A stretch of DNA of 63,514 nucleotides from an uncultured Bacteroidales bacterium (GCA_947570265.1 CANOUR010000004.1:1-63514), one strand, 5' to 3'. Shown: positions 33,028 through 42,861, counted from the first letter of the stretch. Notes: generated by a model from the sequence alone, not told the origin. A program made the numbers and translations.

Positions 33028-33904
33028 TTCGTTGCTGAGCCGCTACCGCATGTCGACAATGCTTGTCAAGATTGTCGTGGTCAATGCGGTGGTGTTCGTC
33101 GGCCTGAGGCTGGCTGCCATAGCCGGTTTTTTCGCCGGAGCGCCTGATGTGTCGGCCGTGCTGGCATGGGTGGAGATGCCCAGTGCTCTGCCCGCACTGA
33201 TGCACAGGCCATGGACAGTGTTGACATACATGTTCGCGCAGTATGACGTGCTGCACCTCGTGTTCAACATGCTTTGGCTCTATTGGTTTGGCATGATTTT
33301 TCTTAATCTGTCGACCGGACGGCGTCTGCTGGCTCTATATGTCTATGGTGGCATTGCCGGTGCTGCGCTGTATCTGCTGGCCTACAATGTGATGCCGGTG
33401 TTCAACGGCATGAACGGCGTGCTCATCGGATCATCCGGAGCGGTCATAGCCGTGGTTGCTGCCACGGCCATTATGGCTCCAGACTATAAGATGTATCTGT
33501 TGCTGTTTGGTGGAGTGTCACTCAAATGGCTTGCCTTGATCACGATAGGGCTTGATCTGATCGGAGTCACCGGCGCTAATGCCGGAGGTCACATCGCGCA
33601 TCTTGGCGGAGCGTTGGCCGGAGCGGTATATGCTCTGGCGCTGAGGCGCGGCATTGACATCACAAAGCCATTCTGCCAAGTGGCCGACCGAGTTGCGAAC
33701 GCGTTCGCGCCGCGTCGTCGCCGTCCCTCATTCCGGCCTTACAGCGGATCGCCGCACAGCCGGCCATCGGCACCCCGCGCCGGAAATGCCGACGATCAGG
33801 CAACGCTCGATACCATACTCGACAAAATCAAGAAATCGGGATATTCTTCTCTCACCCCCGACGAGCGCAAGCGCCTTTTCGACGTGAGCAGCCGCATAAA
33901 ATAG
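33011..33904 (+). CDS. Rhomboid family intramembrane serine protease (second of a pair)
   Basis: About 297 aa from ATG 33011 (MATTIDSLLSRYRMSTMLV); the frame upstream lies within the first rhomboid gene. The active-site motifs are LIGSSGAV and GHIAHLGG. A basic, Pro-rich linker (RRRRPSFRPYSGSPHSRP) leads to a short acidic-basic helix module (TLDTILDKIKKSGYSSLTPDERKRL), a C-terminal tail seen in other Bacteroidetes rhomboids and absent from the first copy. The EEP gene follows after 3 nt. Confidence 0.92.
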   Translation: MATTIDSLLSRYRMSTMLVKIVVVNAVVFVGLRLAAIAGFFAGAPDVSAVLAWVEMPSALPALMHRPWTVLTYMFAQYDVLHLVFNMLWLYWFGMIFLNLSTGRRLLALYVYGGIAGAALYLLAYNVMPVFNGMNGVLIGSSGAVIAVVAATAIMAPDYKMYLLLFGGVSLKWLALITIGLDLIGVTGANAGGHIAHLGGALAGAVYALALRRGIDITKPFCQVADRVANAFAPRRRRPSFRPYSGSPHSRPSAPRAGNADDQATLDTILDKIKKSGYSSLTPDERKRLFDVSSRIK

Positions 33905-33907
33905 AAA

Positions 33908-35107
33908 ATGAAAAAAGCATTTAAATCAATCAAGAGACATCATGTCCACCGGGTGGTGGATGTGGGCGATTTTCTCCTCACGGCGGCGGTTGTGCTGCTG
34001 GCGTTCGCCACAGTTGTTTCGGGCTACGGCGGATATGTCAATCCGTCGGTGATACCCGCTGCGGCTCTTGTTGCCATGATGTTTCCTGTGTTTATGTTGC
34101 TCAGTGTCGCCACGCTCGTAGCGCTTATCATAGTCCGTCGCCGCCTTGCGTTGGTTCCGGTCGTGTCGATCCTGCTGTCGTTGCCGTCGTTGTTGGTGTA
34201 TTGTCCGTTGAATTTCGGTCATGCCCCGTCGGAGCAGGAAGCCCCCCGGTCATTCAAGGTGATGACATACAACGCGCTCAACTGGACGGACTATTCCTAC
34301 GAAGGGCTCGACACCGTGACGCCAAACGCATCCGTGCAGCTTGTGCTGGATGCCGACCCCGACATCCTGTGCCTTCAGGAGTGCAGCGGCCCGACATTGC
34401 ACACGCCTGGAGTGACCCCCGGGTTGCTCGACGAATTCTTTAAGCGCTATCCCTATGTGGAGCGCGTTCCGACATCGAGCCTCACGATCTACAGCAAGTT
34501 TCCGATCACACGTCTTGTCGACAATGACAGATTCTCTGAAACAGCCGATTATGCCTGCTATCGGTTGAACGTGCGCGGACGTCTGCTCACACTCTACAAT
34601 GTCCACCTTCAATCGATCGGACTATCGCCCGAAGACAAGGCTCTCTATCGCGAAATCACCGACGGACGCACCGAAGTAGGGGAGATCAACCGCGTGCGCG
34701 ACAACATATTCTCAAAACTCTATGCCGCTTTCATCAACCGCTCGCGGCAGGCACAGAGCCTGCGGTCATTCGTTGACAACCGCAAGGGCGACATCATCGT
34801 CTGCGGTGACTTCAACGACATCCCCGGATGCTATGCCGTGCGCGAGGTCAAAGGCAGCGACATGAGCGATGCTTTCTACGATGCCGGAACGGGCCCGTCG
34901 GTGTCATACCGGGCCGGCAGGTTTTATTTCCGCATCGACCATATGCTCTATCGCGGCGACTTCCATGCCATCAATTCCCAGCGCATAAGGGGCGGTCTGT
35001 CGGATCACTATCCCATCATCACCACCTTCGTATGGGACGAACCGTCGAAGTTGGAGACCGACCGCATGAAATCAAACAACAATAATAACACCTTAAACAA
35101 TAAATAA
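33908..35107 (+). CDS. Membrane-anchored endonuclease/exonuclease/phosphatase family protein
   Basis: 399 aa. Two or three N-terminal transmembrane segments (about residues 18-100) precede an EEP domain: VMTYNALNW, DPDILCLQECSG, LYNVHLQSIG, CGDFNDIPG, RIDHMLYRG and GLSDHYPI, so the metal and catalytic residues are in place. The substrate may be nucleic acid, a lipid or an inositol phosphate; the fold does not decide. The domain should face the periplasm or the cytoplasm depending on the number of helices. It follows the rhomboid pair by 3 nt, apparently in the same operon. Confidence 0.88.
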   Translation: MKKAFKSIKRHHVHRVVDVGDFLLTAAVVLLAFATVVSGYGGYVNPSVIPAAALVAMMFPVFMLLSVATLVALIIVRRRLALVPVVSILLSLPSLLVYCPLNFGHAPSEQEAPRSFKVMTYNALNWTDYSYEGLDTVTPNASVQLVLDADPDILCLQECSGPTLHTPGVTPGLLDEFFKRYPYVERVPTSSLTIYSKFPITRLVDNDRFSETADYACYRLNVRGRLLTLYNVHLQSIGLSPEDKALYREITDGRTEVGEINRVRDNIFSKLYAAFINRSRQAQSLRSFVDNRKGDIIVCGDFNDIPGCYAVREVKGSDMSDAFYDAGTGPSVSYRAGRFYFRIDHMLYRGDFHAINSQRIRGGLSDHYPIITTFVWDEPSKLETDRMKSNNNNNTLNNK

Positions 35108-35122
35108 ACCATTTCAAGACAC

Positions 35123-37300
35123 ATGAAACGATGTTTAACCCGCCTGACCGTCGCCGCTGCAATAGCGATGCCGGCTCTGTGCTCACCAGTTGACGCCATG
35201 TCGCAGCAACACCAAAATCCGCTTCTGGCTCCGTACGACACGCCGTTCCAGATTCCACCGTTCGACAAGATCACCTATGCCGACTATCTCCCTGCGATCC
35301 GTCAGGGCATAGCCGAGCAGAAAGCCGAGATCGACGCCATCACCTCAAATCCCGCAGCACCCACGTTTGACAACACGATCCTCGCCATGGAGCAGTCCGG
35401 CTCGTTGCTCAACCGTGTGATGATGCTCTTCTCGTCACTCAACGAGTGTATGAACACTCCCGAGATGAACGAGATCGCCCGCGAGGCTTTCCCGCTCTAC
35501 TCAAAGGCTCAGGATGAGATCATGATGAACGACAAACTTTTCGACCGTGTCCGGAAGCTCTACGACAAGCGCGACAAACTCGGCCTCGACGGCCCTGCGT
35601 TGCGCGACCTCGAACTCACCTACAACCAGTTTGTGCGCAACGGCGCGAAACTCTCGGCAGCCCAGAAAGAAGAGCTCAAAGCAGTCAATTCGCGTCTTAC
35701 CGACCTCTACCTCAAATTCAACGACAATCTGCTCAATGCCACAAACTCATTCGAGCTTGTTGTCGACAACGAAGCTGACCTCGCAGGCATTCCCGCATCG
35801 GTGCGCGCCGTTGCCGCCGAAGAGGCCGCAGCACGCGGCAAGCAGGGCAAATGGGTGTTCACGCTCCACGCTCCCAGTCGCTTGCCAGTGCTCCAGAGCG
35901 CCGAAAACCGCGATCTGCGCCGCCGCATGTATCAGGGCTACACCACACAGGCCACATCGGGTAAATACAACAACTATCCCGTCATCGGAGAGATCGTCAA
36001 GACACGTGCCGAGAAGGCTCGTCTGCTCGGTTATCCCGACTTCGCCTCATACATGACAGCCAACGTAATGGCCAAGACACCGCAGAATGCCGAGAATCTC
36101 CTTCTCCAGATCTGGAAACCCGCTGTAGAGCGTGTCCGCGAGGAGGTTGCCGAGATGCAGCAGGTGGTCGACGACGAGAAGGGCGGTTTCAAGATCGAAC
36201 CGTGGGACTACTATTACTATGCCGAGAAAGTGCGCCAGCGCAAATATGCTCTCAATGAAGACGATGTCAAGGCTTATTTCCAGGTCGATAGCGTCACCAA
36301 GGGCGTGTTCAACATGGCCAACCGTCTTTACGGCGTGACATTCACCGAAATGCCCGATGCTCCGCGCTACCACCCCGATGTCAAAGTCTACGAGGTGAAA
36401 GATGCCGCCGGTGAGCATGTGGCAGTGTTCATGACCGACTATTTCCAGCGCCCCTCCAAGCGTCAGGGTGCGTGGATGGATGCGTTCCAGATATCGTTTG
36501 TCGATCCCGACGGATCGTCGCAGCGTCCGATTGTCTACAACGTCGGCAACTTCACTAAACCCTCGGCCGACACTCCCTCTCTGCTGTCGATGGACGAAGT
36601 GCAGACCCTTTTCCATGAGTTTGGCCACGGTCTCCACGGCATGCTCACCAAGGCTCGTCTGCGCAGTCAGTCGGGAACGGGCGTCGACCGCGATTTTGTC
36701 GAACTCCCCTCGCAGATCCACGAACACTGGGCTTTCGAGCCTGAACTGCTAAAGGAATATGCCCGCCACTACCGCACCGGCGAGCTTATCCCCGATTCGC
36801 TTGTCAACAAAATCCAGGCCGCTTCCACACACAACCAGGGCTTTACCACCACCGAGCTTGCCGGCGCCGCTCTGCTCGACCTCCAGTGGGGCAAACTCAA
36901 TCCCGCCAACGACGAGGCCATTGATGTCGAAGCGTTTGAGAAATCTGTGGCCGACCGTCTCGGCATGCCCGCCGAAGTGGCCTACCGCTATCGTTCGCCC
37001 TATTTCAAGCATGTCTTCGGCAGCGACGGCTATGCATCGGGCTACTACACATATCTCTGGGCTGAGGTGCTCGACACCGACGGCTTCGAGCTGTTCAAGG
37101 AAAAAGGCATCTTTGACCCCGCCACAGCAAAAGCTTTCCGCGAGAATGTGCTCGAAACCGGAGGCTCGTCCGACCCGATGGAGCTTTTCGTGAAATTCCG
37201 CGGACACGAACCCAAGGTTGACGCACTCCTGCGCAACCGCGGTCTCTGGCATCCCACCCCTGCCGAAGGCGGCGACCTGAAGCAGAAGGGCGGCAAGTGA
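35123..37300 (+). CDS. dcp: M3 family peptidyl-dipeptidase (Dcp)
   Basis: 725 aa. A signal peptide (about residues 1-26, AAAIAMPALCSPVDA) precedes the M3 fold. The zinc motif is FHEFGHGLHGML (HExxH) and the third ligand lies in DFVELPSQIHEHW. The oligopeptide-binding segment SPYFKHVFGSDGYASGYYTYLWAE is also intact. It removes dipeptides from the C-terminus of peptides, here probably in the periplasm. It follows the EEP gene closely (15 nt) and precedes queH by 3 nt. Confidence 0.95.
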   Translation: MKRCLTRLTVAAAIAMPALCSPVDAMSQQHQNPLLAPYDTPFQIPPFDKITYADYLPAIRQGIAEQKAEIDAITSNPAAPTFDNTILAMEQSGSLLNRVMMLFSSLNECMNTPEMNEIAREAFPLYSKAQDEIMMNDKLFDRVRKLYDKRDKLGLDGPALRDLELTYNQFVRNGAKLSAAQKEELKAVNSRLTDLYLKFNDNLLNATNSFELVVDNEADLAGIPASVRAVAAEEAAARGKQGKWVFTLHAPSRLPVLQSAENRDLRRRMYQGYTTQATSGKYNNYPVIGEIVKTRAEKARLLGYPDFASYMTANVMAKTPQNAENLLLQIWKPAVERVREEVAEMQQVVDDEKGGFKIEPWDYYYYAEKVRQRKYALNEDDVKAYFQVDSVTKGVFNMANRLYGVTFTEMPDAPRYHPDVKVYEVKDAAGEHVAVFMTDYFQRPSKRQGAWMDAFQISFVDPDGSSQRPIVYNVGNFTKPSADTPSLLSMDEVQTLFHEFGHGLHGMLTKARLRSQSGTGVDRDFVELPSQIHEHWAFEPELLKEYARHYRTGELIPDSLVNKIQAASTHNQGFTTTELAGAALLDLQWGKLNPANDEAIDVEAFEKSVADRLGMPAEVAYRYRSPYFKHVFGSDGYASGYYTYLWAEVLDTDGFELFKEKGIFDPATAKAFRENVLETGGSSDPMELFVKFRGHEPKVDALLRNRGLWHPTPAEGGDLKQKGGK

Positions 37301-37303
37301 TCC

Positions 37304-37900
37304 ATGAGCAGGAAACAACCGTTCAGATTAGACGTACCGTGTGGAGCAGACAGGGTTCTGCTCCACACTTGTTGCGCTCCATGCTCCTCAGCGATCATCG
37401 AGTGCCTGATGCATCACGGCATCAGACCGGTGATCTATTATTGCAACCCCAACATCGCCCCCGAAGCCGAATACATCAGGCGGCGCGACGAGTGCGTGCG
37501 CTATGCCGGTGCGCTCGGCCTTGAGGTGATTGATGCCGGTTACGACCATTCGGCATGGCTCGCCGAAGTGGCCGGACTCGAGCGCGAACCCGAGCGCGGA
37601 GCACGCTGCCTGCGCTGTTTCGCCATGCGCCTCGATTCGGCTGCGCGATATGCCGCCGACAATGGTTTTGAGGTGATCACCACCACATTGGCCTCAAGCC
37701 GGTGGAAGAGTCTCGACCAGATCTGTGAGGCCGGACGTGCCGCGGCTGCCGCTCATCCGGGTGTGACATTCTGGGAGCAGAACTGGCGCAAGGGTGGCCT
37801 GAGCGAGCGCCGCGCCGAGATCATCAGGCAATTCAATTTCTACAATCAACGCTACTGCGGATGTGAATTCTCCATGCCCGCGGAAATTGCTGAACAATGA
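37304..37900 (+). CDS. queH: Epoxyqueuosine reductase QueH
   Basis: 198 aa. The cysteine motifs of the QueH (DUF208) family are present: LHTCCAPCSS near the N-terminus, CLRCFAMRL, and YCGCEFS near the end. It reduces epoxyqueuosine in tRNA to queuosine with an iron-sulfur cluster, the step after QueA (2785). A longer frame in another register at 37297 is a shadow. Its stop overlaps the murI start by 4 nt. Confidence 0.93.
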   Translation: MSRKQPFRLDVPCGADRVLLHTCCAPCSSAIIECLMHHGIRPVIYYCNPNIAPEAEYIRRRDECVRYAGALGLEVIDAGYDHSAWLAEVAGLEREPERGARCLRCFAMRLDSAARYAADNGFEVITTTLASSRWKSLDQICEAGRAAAAAHPGVTFWEQNWRKGGLSERRAEIIRQFNFYNQRYCGCEFSMPAEIAEQ

Positions 37901-38751
37901 GCGAAACCGACACCACAATCTTATCAACCTCGCAACCCGGGCCGATCGGAGTGTTCGATTCGGGCTACGGTGGCCTGACAATCCTGCGCGAAGTGCGCAA
38001 GCTGCTGCCGCAGTACGACTATCTCTATCTGGGCGACAATGCCCGTGCACCCTATGGATGCCGCTCGTTTGAGGTTGTCTACCGTTTCACGCTCGAAGCC
38101 GTGAGGCATCTGTTCGATCAGGGCTGCCGGCTGGTGATCCTCGCATGCAACACGGCCTCGGCCAAAGCGCTGCGTACGATCCAGCGCCACGACATTCCCC
38201 GCATCGATCCCACGCGCCGCGTGCTCGGTGTGATCCGCCCGACGGTCGAGGAGATCGGCCGCGTCACGCGCAACGGTGTCGTTGGCATTCTCGGCACTCA
38301 GGGCACTGTCAGCTCGCGCAGCTACGACATGGAGATCTCCAAGCTCTATCCCGGCTTCAAGGTCTACAGCCGGGCGTGCCCCATGTGGTGTCCGCTCGTC
38401 GAGAATCTCGAGGCCGATGGCGACGGAGCCGACTATTTTGTCGACAAAGACATCCGGGCGCTCTTCGCCGAATGCCCCGACATCGACACCCTTGTGCTCG
38501 GATGCACCCACTATCCGCTGCTCCTTAACAAGATAATGCGATATACCCCCGCCGGTGTCACCGTTATGACTCAGGGCGATGTCGTGGCCCGCAGTCTGGC
38601 AAGCTATCTCCAGCGCCACCCCGACATTGCCCGGCAATGCTCGCGTGGCGGCTCGGCCCACTATCTCACCACCGACAATCCCGGCAAGTTCTCCGAGCTT
38701 GCGCGTGTGTTCATGCGGGCCGATGTCGAAGCCTCGCAGATAGCGTTCTGA
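37897..38751 (+). CDS. murI: Glutamate racemase
   Basis: 284 aa. IGVFDSGYGGLTILREVRKL, YLGDNARAPYG, the first catalytic Cys in ILACNTASA and the second in LGCTHYPLL identify MurI. It makes D-glutamate for peptidoglycan. Translationally coupled to queH (ATGA overlap), and followed by a strong terminator at 38785. Confidence 0.96.
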   Translation: MSETDTTILSTSQPGPIGVFDSGYGGLTILREVRKLLPQYDYLYLGDNARAPYGCRSFEVVYRFTLEAVRHLFDQGCRLVILACNTASAKALRTIQRHDIPRIDPTRRVLGVIRPTVEEIGRVTRNGVVGILGTQGTVSSRSYDMEISKLYPGFKVYSRACPMWCPLVENLEADGDGADYFVDKDIRALFAECPDIDTLVLGCTHYPLLLNKIMRYTPAGVTVMTQGDVVARSLASYLQRHPDIARQCSRGGSAHYLTTDNPGKFSELARVFMRADVEASQIAF

Positions 38752-38784
38752 CGCTGTTCCAGCCCCTTTTTTAATCCGCATAAT

Positions 38785-38836
38785 CCGATGGCGGTGTGCC
38801 AGCATCATGCTGCACGCCGCCATCGGTCTCTTTTTA
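38785..38836 (+). terminator. Rho-independent terminator of murI
   Basis: CCGATGGCGG (from 38785) pairs with CCGCCATCGG (to 38826), and the inner part continues pairing with one mismatch and a bulge. A T-rich tract follows (38827-38836). Confidence 0.9.
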
Positions 38837-38887
38837 TATTCGCCCGATGTTACATGGCTGTTACATCCATGTTAAACTGTGCTAATG

Positions 38888-38919
38888 TTTGCGAAGCTCG
38901 GAATTTTTGGCTAATTTTG
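38888..38919 (+). promoter_or_regulatory. Promoter (-33 TTTG, -7 TAATTTTG) for recJ-recQ
   Basis: TTTG at 38888-38891 and TAATTTTG at 38912-38919 are 20 nt apart, the expected Bacteroidetes spacing. It gives a leader of roughly 160 nt before recJ. Confidence 0.75.
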
Positions 38920-38922
38920 CCA

Positions 38923-39069
38923 ATGAGCAGCATTTTTGCCTTGTCGCAATGTTTCCATCCGGCTCTCCTCGATCTCTACCCGGAGAAACCTCTGACGCTG
39001 CTGCGTTTCCCTCCGCTCCTCTTGAGACTTCGGCATCGCCGGTGCGAGGTCTCCCGCGAAAGAAAATAA
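38923..39069 (+). CDS. Possible 48-aa ORF in the recJ leader
   Basis: An ATG 3 nt after the -7 box opens 48 codons (MSSIFALSQCFHPALLDLY...) ending in TAA 15 nt before the recJ ATG. The peptide has no recognised motif and is Leu/Arg-rich. It could be a regulatory leader ORF or chance; the very close promoter argues that its start might not even be transcribed. Confidence 0.15.
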   Translation: MSSIFALSQCFHPALLDLYPEKPLTLLRFPPLLLRLRHRRCEVSRERK

Positions 39070-39084
39070 AAAAGAACAACATAA

Positions 39085-40806
39085 ATGACTCGTAAATGGA
39101 CTTACGAACCCTTAACACAAGAAGAGCAGCGGCTGGAGACCGATCTCGCGGAGCACTATTCCGCGTCGCCCGTCATCAGTGAGCTGCTGGTGCAGCGAGG
39201 TGTCACGACGGTCGAGCAGGCGGAAAAATTCTTCCATCCGTCCATGCGCGATCTTCATGACCCGTTTCTGATGCCCGACATGCACAAGGCGGTGGAGCGC
39301 CTTAATGCTGCTATGGGTTCAAAGGAGAAAATAATGGTCTACGGCGACTACGACGTGGACGGCACGACAGCGGTGGCGCTCGTCTATAAATATCTCCAGA
39401 ATTTCTATTCCAACATCGACTACTACATCCCCACACGCGACGACGAGGGCTATGGCATCTCCAACGCCGTCATCGATCTCGCCGCATCGCAGGATGTGAA
39501 GCTGATAATCATTCTCGACTGCGGCATAAAGGCCATCAGTGAGATCGCCTACGCCAAAAGCCGCGGCATCGATTTCATCATCTGCGACCATCACGTGCCC
39601 GACGACGAGCTGCCTCAGGCCGTGGCCATCCTCAATCCCAAGATGGAGGGAAGCACCTATCCGTGTCCTCACCTGTCGGGCTGCGGGGTAGGATTCAAAT
39701 TCATGCAGGCATTTGCGCGCAGCAACGGCCTCGACCCGGCTGAGCTCGACGCCATGCTCGACCTCGTGGCCGTGTCGATCGCAGCCGATCTTGTGCCTAT
39801 GGTCGATGAAAACCGTGTGATGACCTATCACGGCCTGCGACGCCTCAACTCCAATCCCAACACCGGTCTGCGCGCGATCGTGCGCATCTGCGGACTCTCC
39901 AACCGCGAGATCACCATCGGCGACGTCATCTTCAAGATCGGGCCGCGCATCAATGCCTCCGGACGCATGCAGAGCGGGCGCGAGGCCGTGGAGCTGCTTG
40001 TCAGCCGCGACAGCCACGACGCGTTGCGCCGCGCCCGCGCCATCGACCAGTACAATCAGGATCGCAAGGAACTCGACAAACGCATCACCGACGAGGCCAA
40101 CGCCATCCTCAGTGCCCGGGGCGAGAGCGACTCCGATTCAAAAGCCATTGTCATCTACAACAAAAACTGGCATCGCGGCATCATAGGCATCGTCGCTTCG
40201 CGCCTCACCGAGCTTTACTACAAGCCATCCGTGGTGCTCACATTCTCCAACGGCCTCGCCACCGGTTCGTCGCGGTCGGTTCAGGGATTCGATGTCTACA
40301 AGGCCGTCGACTCGGCTCGCGATCTTCTCGAGAATTTCGGCGGACACACCTATGCCGTCGGCCTCTCGCTCAAAGAAGAGAATATCCCCGAGTTCAGCCG
40401 ACGCTTCGAGGAGTATGTGGCCGCCAACATCCTGCCGTCGCAGCAGCAGCCGTCGCTCGAGATCGACTCTGTCATCACCTTCAGCGAGATCACTCCGGCG
40501 TTTGTGGGCATGCTGCGCCGGTTCAATCCATTCGGCCCCGGCAATCAGAAGCCGATCTTCTGCACCCGCGGGGTGCTCGATTTCGGCACAAGCAAGCTCG
40601 TCGGCAAGCGTCAGGAACACCTCAAGCTCGAGCTGGTCGACGACACGGCGGGCAAGGTGTTCAACGGCATCGCATTCAACATGGCACGCTATTTCGACCA
40701 CATTCATGCCGGCCGCCCGTTCGACATCTGCTACACCATCGAGGAAAACAAGCATCAGGGTGCCGGACAAGTGCAGCTTCTCATCAAGGAGTTGCACCTG
40801 AAGTGA
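39085..40806 (+). CDS. recJ: Single-strand-specific exonuclease RecJ
   Basis: 573 aa, full length. DHH-family motifs are VYGDYDVDGTTAVAL, IILDCGI, ICDHHVPDDE and the DHHA1-side KIGPRINASGRM; the C-terminal OB region starts about residue 460. It digests single-stranded DNA 5' to 3' in recombination and repair. recQ follows after 7 nt, a functional pair in the RecF pathway. Confidence 0.96.
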   Translation: MTRKWTYEPLTQEEQRLETDLAEHYSASPVISELLVQRGVTTVEQAEKFFHPSMRDLHDPFLMPDMHKAVERLNAAMGSKEKIMVYGDYDVDGTTAVALVYKYLQNFYSNIDYYIPTRDDEGYGISNAVIDLAASQDVKLIIILDCGIKAISEIAYAKSRGIDFIICDHHVPDDELPQAVAILNPKMEGSTYPCPHLSGCGVGFKFMQAFARSNGLDPAELDAMLDLVAVSIAADLVPMVDENRVMTYHGLRRLNSNPNTGLRAIVRICGLSNREITIGDVIFKIGPRINASGRMQSGREAVELLVSRDSHDALRRARAIDQYNQDRKELDKRITDEANAILSARGESDSDSKAIVIYNKNWHRGIIGIVASRLTELYYKPSVVLTFSNGLATGSSRSVQGFDVYKAVDSARDLLENFGGHTYAVGLSLKEENIPEFSRRFEEYVAANILPSQQQPSLEIDSVITFSEITPAFVGMLRRFNPFGPGNQKPIFCTRGVLDFGTSKLVGKRQEHLKLELVDDTAGKVFNGIAFNMARYFDHIHAGRPFDICYTIEENKHQGAGQVQLLIKELHLK

Positions 40807-40813
40807 TACGCCG

Positions 40814-42748
40814 ATGACATCCCTACCTCTCTCCGACGCTGACGTGCAGGCGCTGCGGACGCGCGCGCGCCGGGTGCTTGATTCACACTGGGGCTACCCC
40901 TCGTTCCGCCCTTTGCAGGAAGACATAGTGGTGTCGGTGCTTTCCGGGTGCGACACCCTCGGATTGCTGCCCACAGGTGGCGGCAAGTCCATCACATTTC
41001 AGGTTCCGGCGCTGATCTTGCCGGGTCTGACGGTTGTTGTCACCCCTCTGGTGTCGCTCATGAAAGATCAGGTCGACAATCTTCTGAAAGTCGGTGTGAA
41101 GGGCGCATGCCTTTACTCGGGGCTCACGCGCCGCGAATACAATCTCGTCATGGACAGGGCGCGGCTCGGCAAAATAAAGATCCTCTACGTCTCGCCCGAG
41201 CGCCTCAGGGCACAGTCGTTTACCGACGCCATGCGTGCCGTCGGCGTCAGTCTGATCGTGGTCGACGAAGCGCACTGCATCTCGCAGTGGGGCTATGATT
41301 TCCGACCCTCATATCTGGGCATTTCATCGCTCCGCAAGCTTTATCCCGATGCGCCTGTGCTCGCCCTCACCGCATCGGCCACTCCCGAAGTGACGGCCGA
41401 CATCATGGAGCGTCTTGCATTCCGTCCCGGTTTCCGCAAGTTCGAGAAAAGTTTCGCCCGCTCCAACCTGTCTTATATTGTCCGCCACTGCGATTTCAAA
41501 GAGCCGATGTTGCTAAGGGTGCTCGGTGCCACCGCAGGCAGTGCGATCGTTTACGTGCGCTCGCGCCGCCGCACACGCGAGATCGCCGACATGCTCAGCC
41601 GCGAGGGCATCAGTGCCACATTCTATCATGCCGGACTCGCCTCCGAGGAGAAAGCCGCCCGGCAGGACGCATGGAAATCGGGCGCTATACGGGTCATGGT
41701 CGCCACAAATGCGTTCGGCATGGGCATCGACAAGCCCGATGTGAGGGTAGTGGTGCATTTCGATCTGCCATCGTCGCTCGAGGAATACTATCAGGAGGCA
41801 GGCCGTGCCGGACGCGACGGCCTTCACTCCTTCGCCGTGCTGCTCGTGGCCAAGGCCGACAAGGCGGTGCTCACCCGCCGCGTTGCCGAGTCTTTCCCGC
41901 CGAAGGACTATGTCAGCAGGGTCTATGAGCTGGCGGGCAACTTTCTCGACGTTGCCGTGGGCGAGGGCTACAACCGGCTCTATGAATTTGATTTCAACGA
42001 GTTTTGCCGCCGTTTCGACCTGAAGGCATCGGCGGCACGCAATGCCCTGGCATTGCTTACACGCGCCGGCTATGTCGAGTATGTCGACGAAACCGACACC
42101 CGTTCGCGCGTGATGATGCTCATGGATCGTCACGAACTCTATTCCGTCAGACTCGACGACATGTCCGACCGCGTGCTGCAGCTGCTGCTGCGCAGCTACA
42201 CCGGACTGTTTGCCGACTATGTCCACATCAGCGAGTCGCTGCTGGCATCGCGTCTCGAGGTCACGCACGAAGATGTCTACCGGTCGATGCTCACCCTCAC
42301 ACGCGCGCACGTACTGCATTATATACCGCGTAAGTCAACCCCCTATCTGCTCTACACCACATCGCGCGAAGAGCCGCGCTACATATCATTGCCTCTCGAC
42401 GTCTACGAGCGGCAGCGTGAGCGCATGCAGCGGCGTGTAGATGCCATGAAGCGCTTTGCGTTCGACGGCACGCATTGCCGCGTGGCCGGCATGCTCGCCT
42501 ACTTCGGCGAGGCTTCTCCGGCCGATTGCCTCACATGCGACGTGTGCCGTGGCCGCAGGTCGCAAGCCCCCGGGCATATGTCTCTCACCGACTCGATCCT
42601 CTATCTCGCCTCGCATCCCGGAGGCTCGTCTGTCGCGGCGATCGCCGGCAATCTGTCGCGCCCGGTGGCCGAGGTGGCCGACTGCGTGCGCCGCCTCGCC
42701 GATGACGGTCTGGTGACTCTTATGGGCGTGAATGTTGTCCGAAAGTGA
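40814..42748 (+). CDS. recQ: ATP-dependent DNA helicase RecQ
   Basis: 644 aa. Helicase motifs are LPTGGGKSITFQ (Walker A), VVDEAHCISQWGYDFRP, ALTASATPEV, YVRSRRRTREIA and QEAGRAGRDG. The zinc-binding part survives as CRVAGMLAYFG...CLTCDVC. A short winged-helix-like tail replaces a canonical HRDC domain. Unwinds DNA 3' to 5' and feeds RecJ. Co-transcribed with recJ. Confidence 0.95.
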   Translation: MTSLPLSDADVQALRTRARRVLDSHWGYPSFRPLQEDIVVSVLSGCDTLGLLPTGGGKSITFQVPALILPGLTVVVTPLVSLMKDQVDNLLKVGVKGACLYSGLTRREYNLVMDRARLGKIKILYVSPERLRAQSFTDAMRAVGVSLIVVDEAHCISQWGYDFRPSYLGISSLRKLYPDAPVLALTASATPEVTADIMERLAFRPGFRKFEKSFARSNLSYIVRHCDFKEPMLLRVLGATAGSAIVYVRSRRRTREIADMLSREGISATFYHAGLASEEKAARQDAWKSGAIRVMVATNAFGMGIDKPDVRVVVHFDLPSSLEEYYQEAGRAGRDGLHSFAVLLVAKADKAVLTRRVAESFPPKDYVSRVYELAGNFLDVAVGEGYNRLYEFDFNEFCRRFDLKASAARNALALLTRAGYVEYVDETDTRSRVMMLMDRHELYSVRLDDMSDRVLQLLLRSYTGLFADYVHISESLLASRLEVTHEDVYRSMLTLTRAHVLHYIPRKSTPYLLYTTSREEPRYISLPLDVYERQRERMQRRVDAMKRFAFDGTHCRVAGMLAYFGEASPADCLTCDVCRGRRSQAPGHMSLTDSILYLASHPGGSSVAAIAGNLSRPVAEVADCVRRLADDGLVTLMGVNVVRK

Positions 42749-42774
42749 AATTGTGTTAAATGACGGGTCGTTTT

Positions 42775-42805
42775 TTTGCTCCCTCTCGGGATATGTCTAC
42801 TTTTA
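42775..42805 (+). promoter_or_regulatory. Promoter (-33 TTTG, -7-like TACTTTTA) for the first YD-repeat cargo gene
   Basis: TTTG at 42775-42778 and TACTTTTA at 42798-42805 are 19 nt apart; the last base of the -7 box deviates from consensus. It lies 56 nt before the ATG at 42862. Confidence 0.5.
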
Positions 42806-42861
42806 CGCTTGAAACAAAACAACTATCACGCATCACAGCGTAATAAATCACATTATTTTTT

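Noticed and set aside
22000-40000. dif-like XerCD site
   Set aside because: Intergenic gaps were read for the typical arms with a 6-8 bp centre; partial matches such as ATTTATAAGTTGAAAT near 29635 lack a proper second arm.
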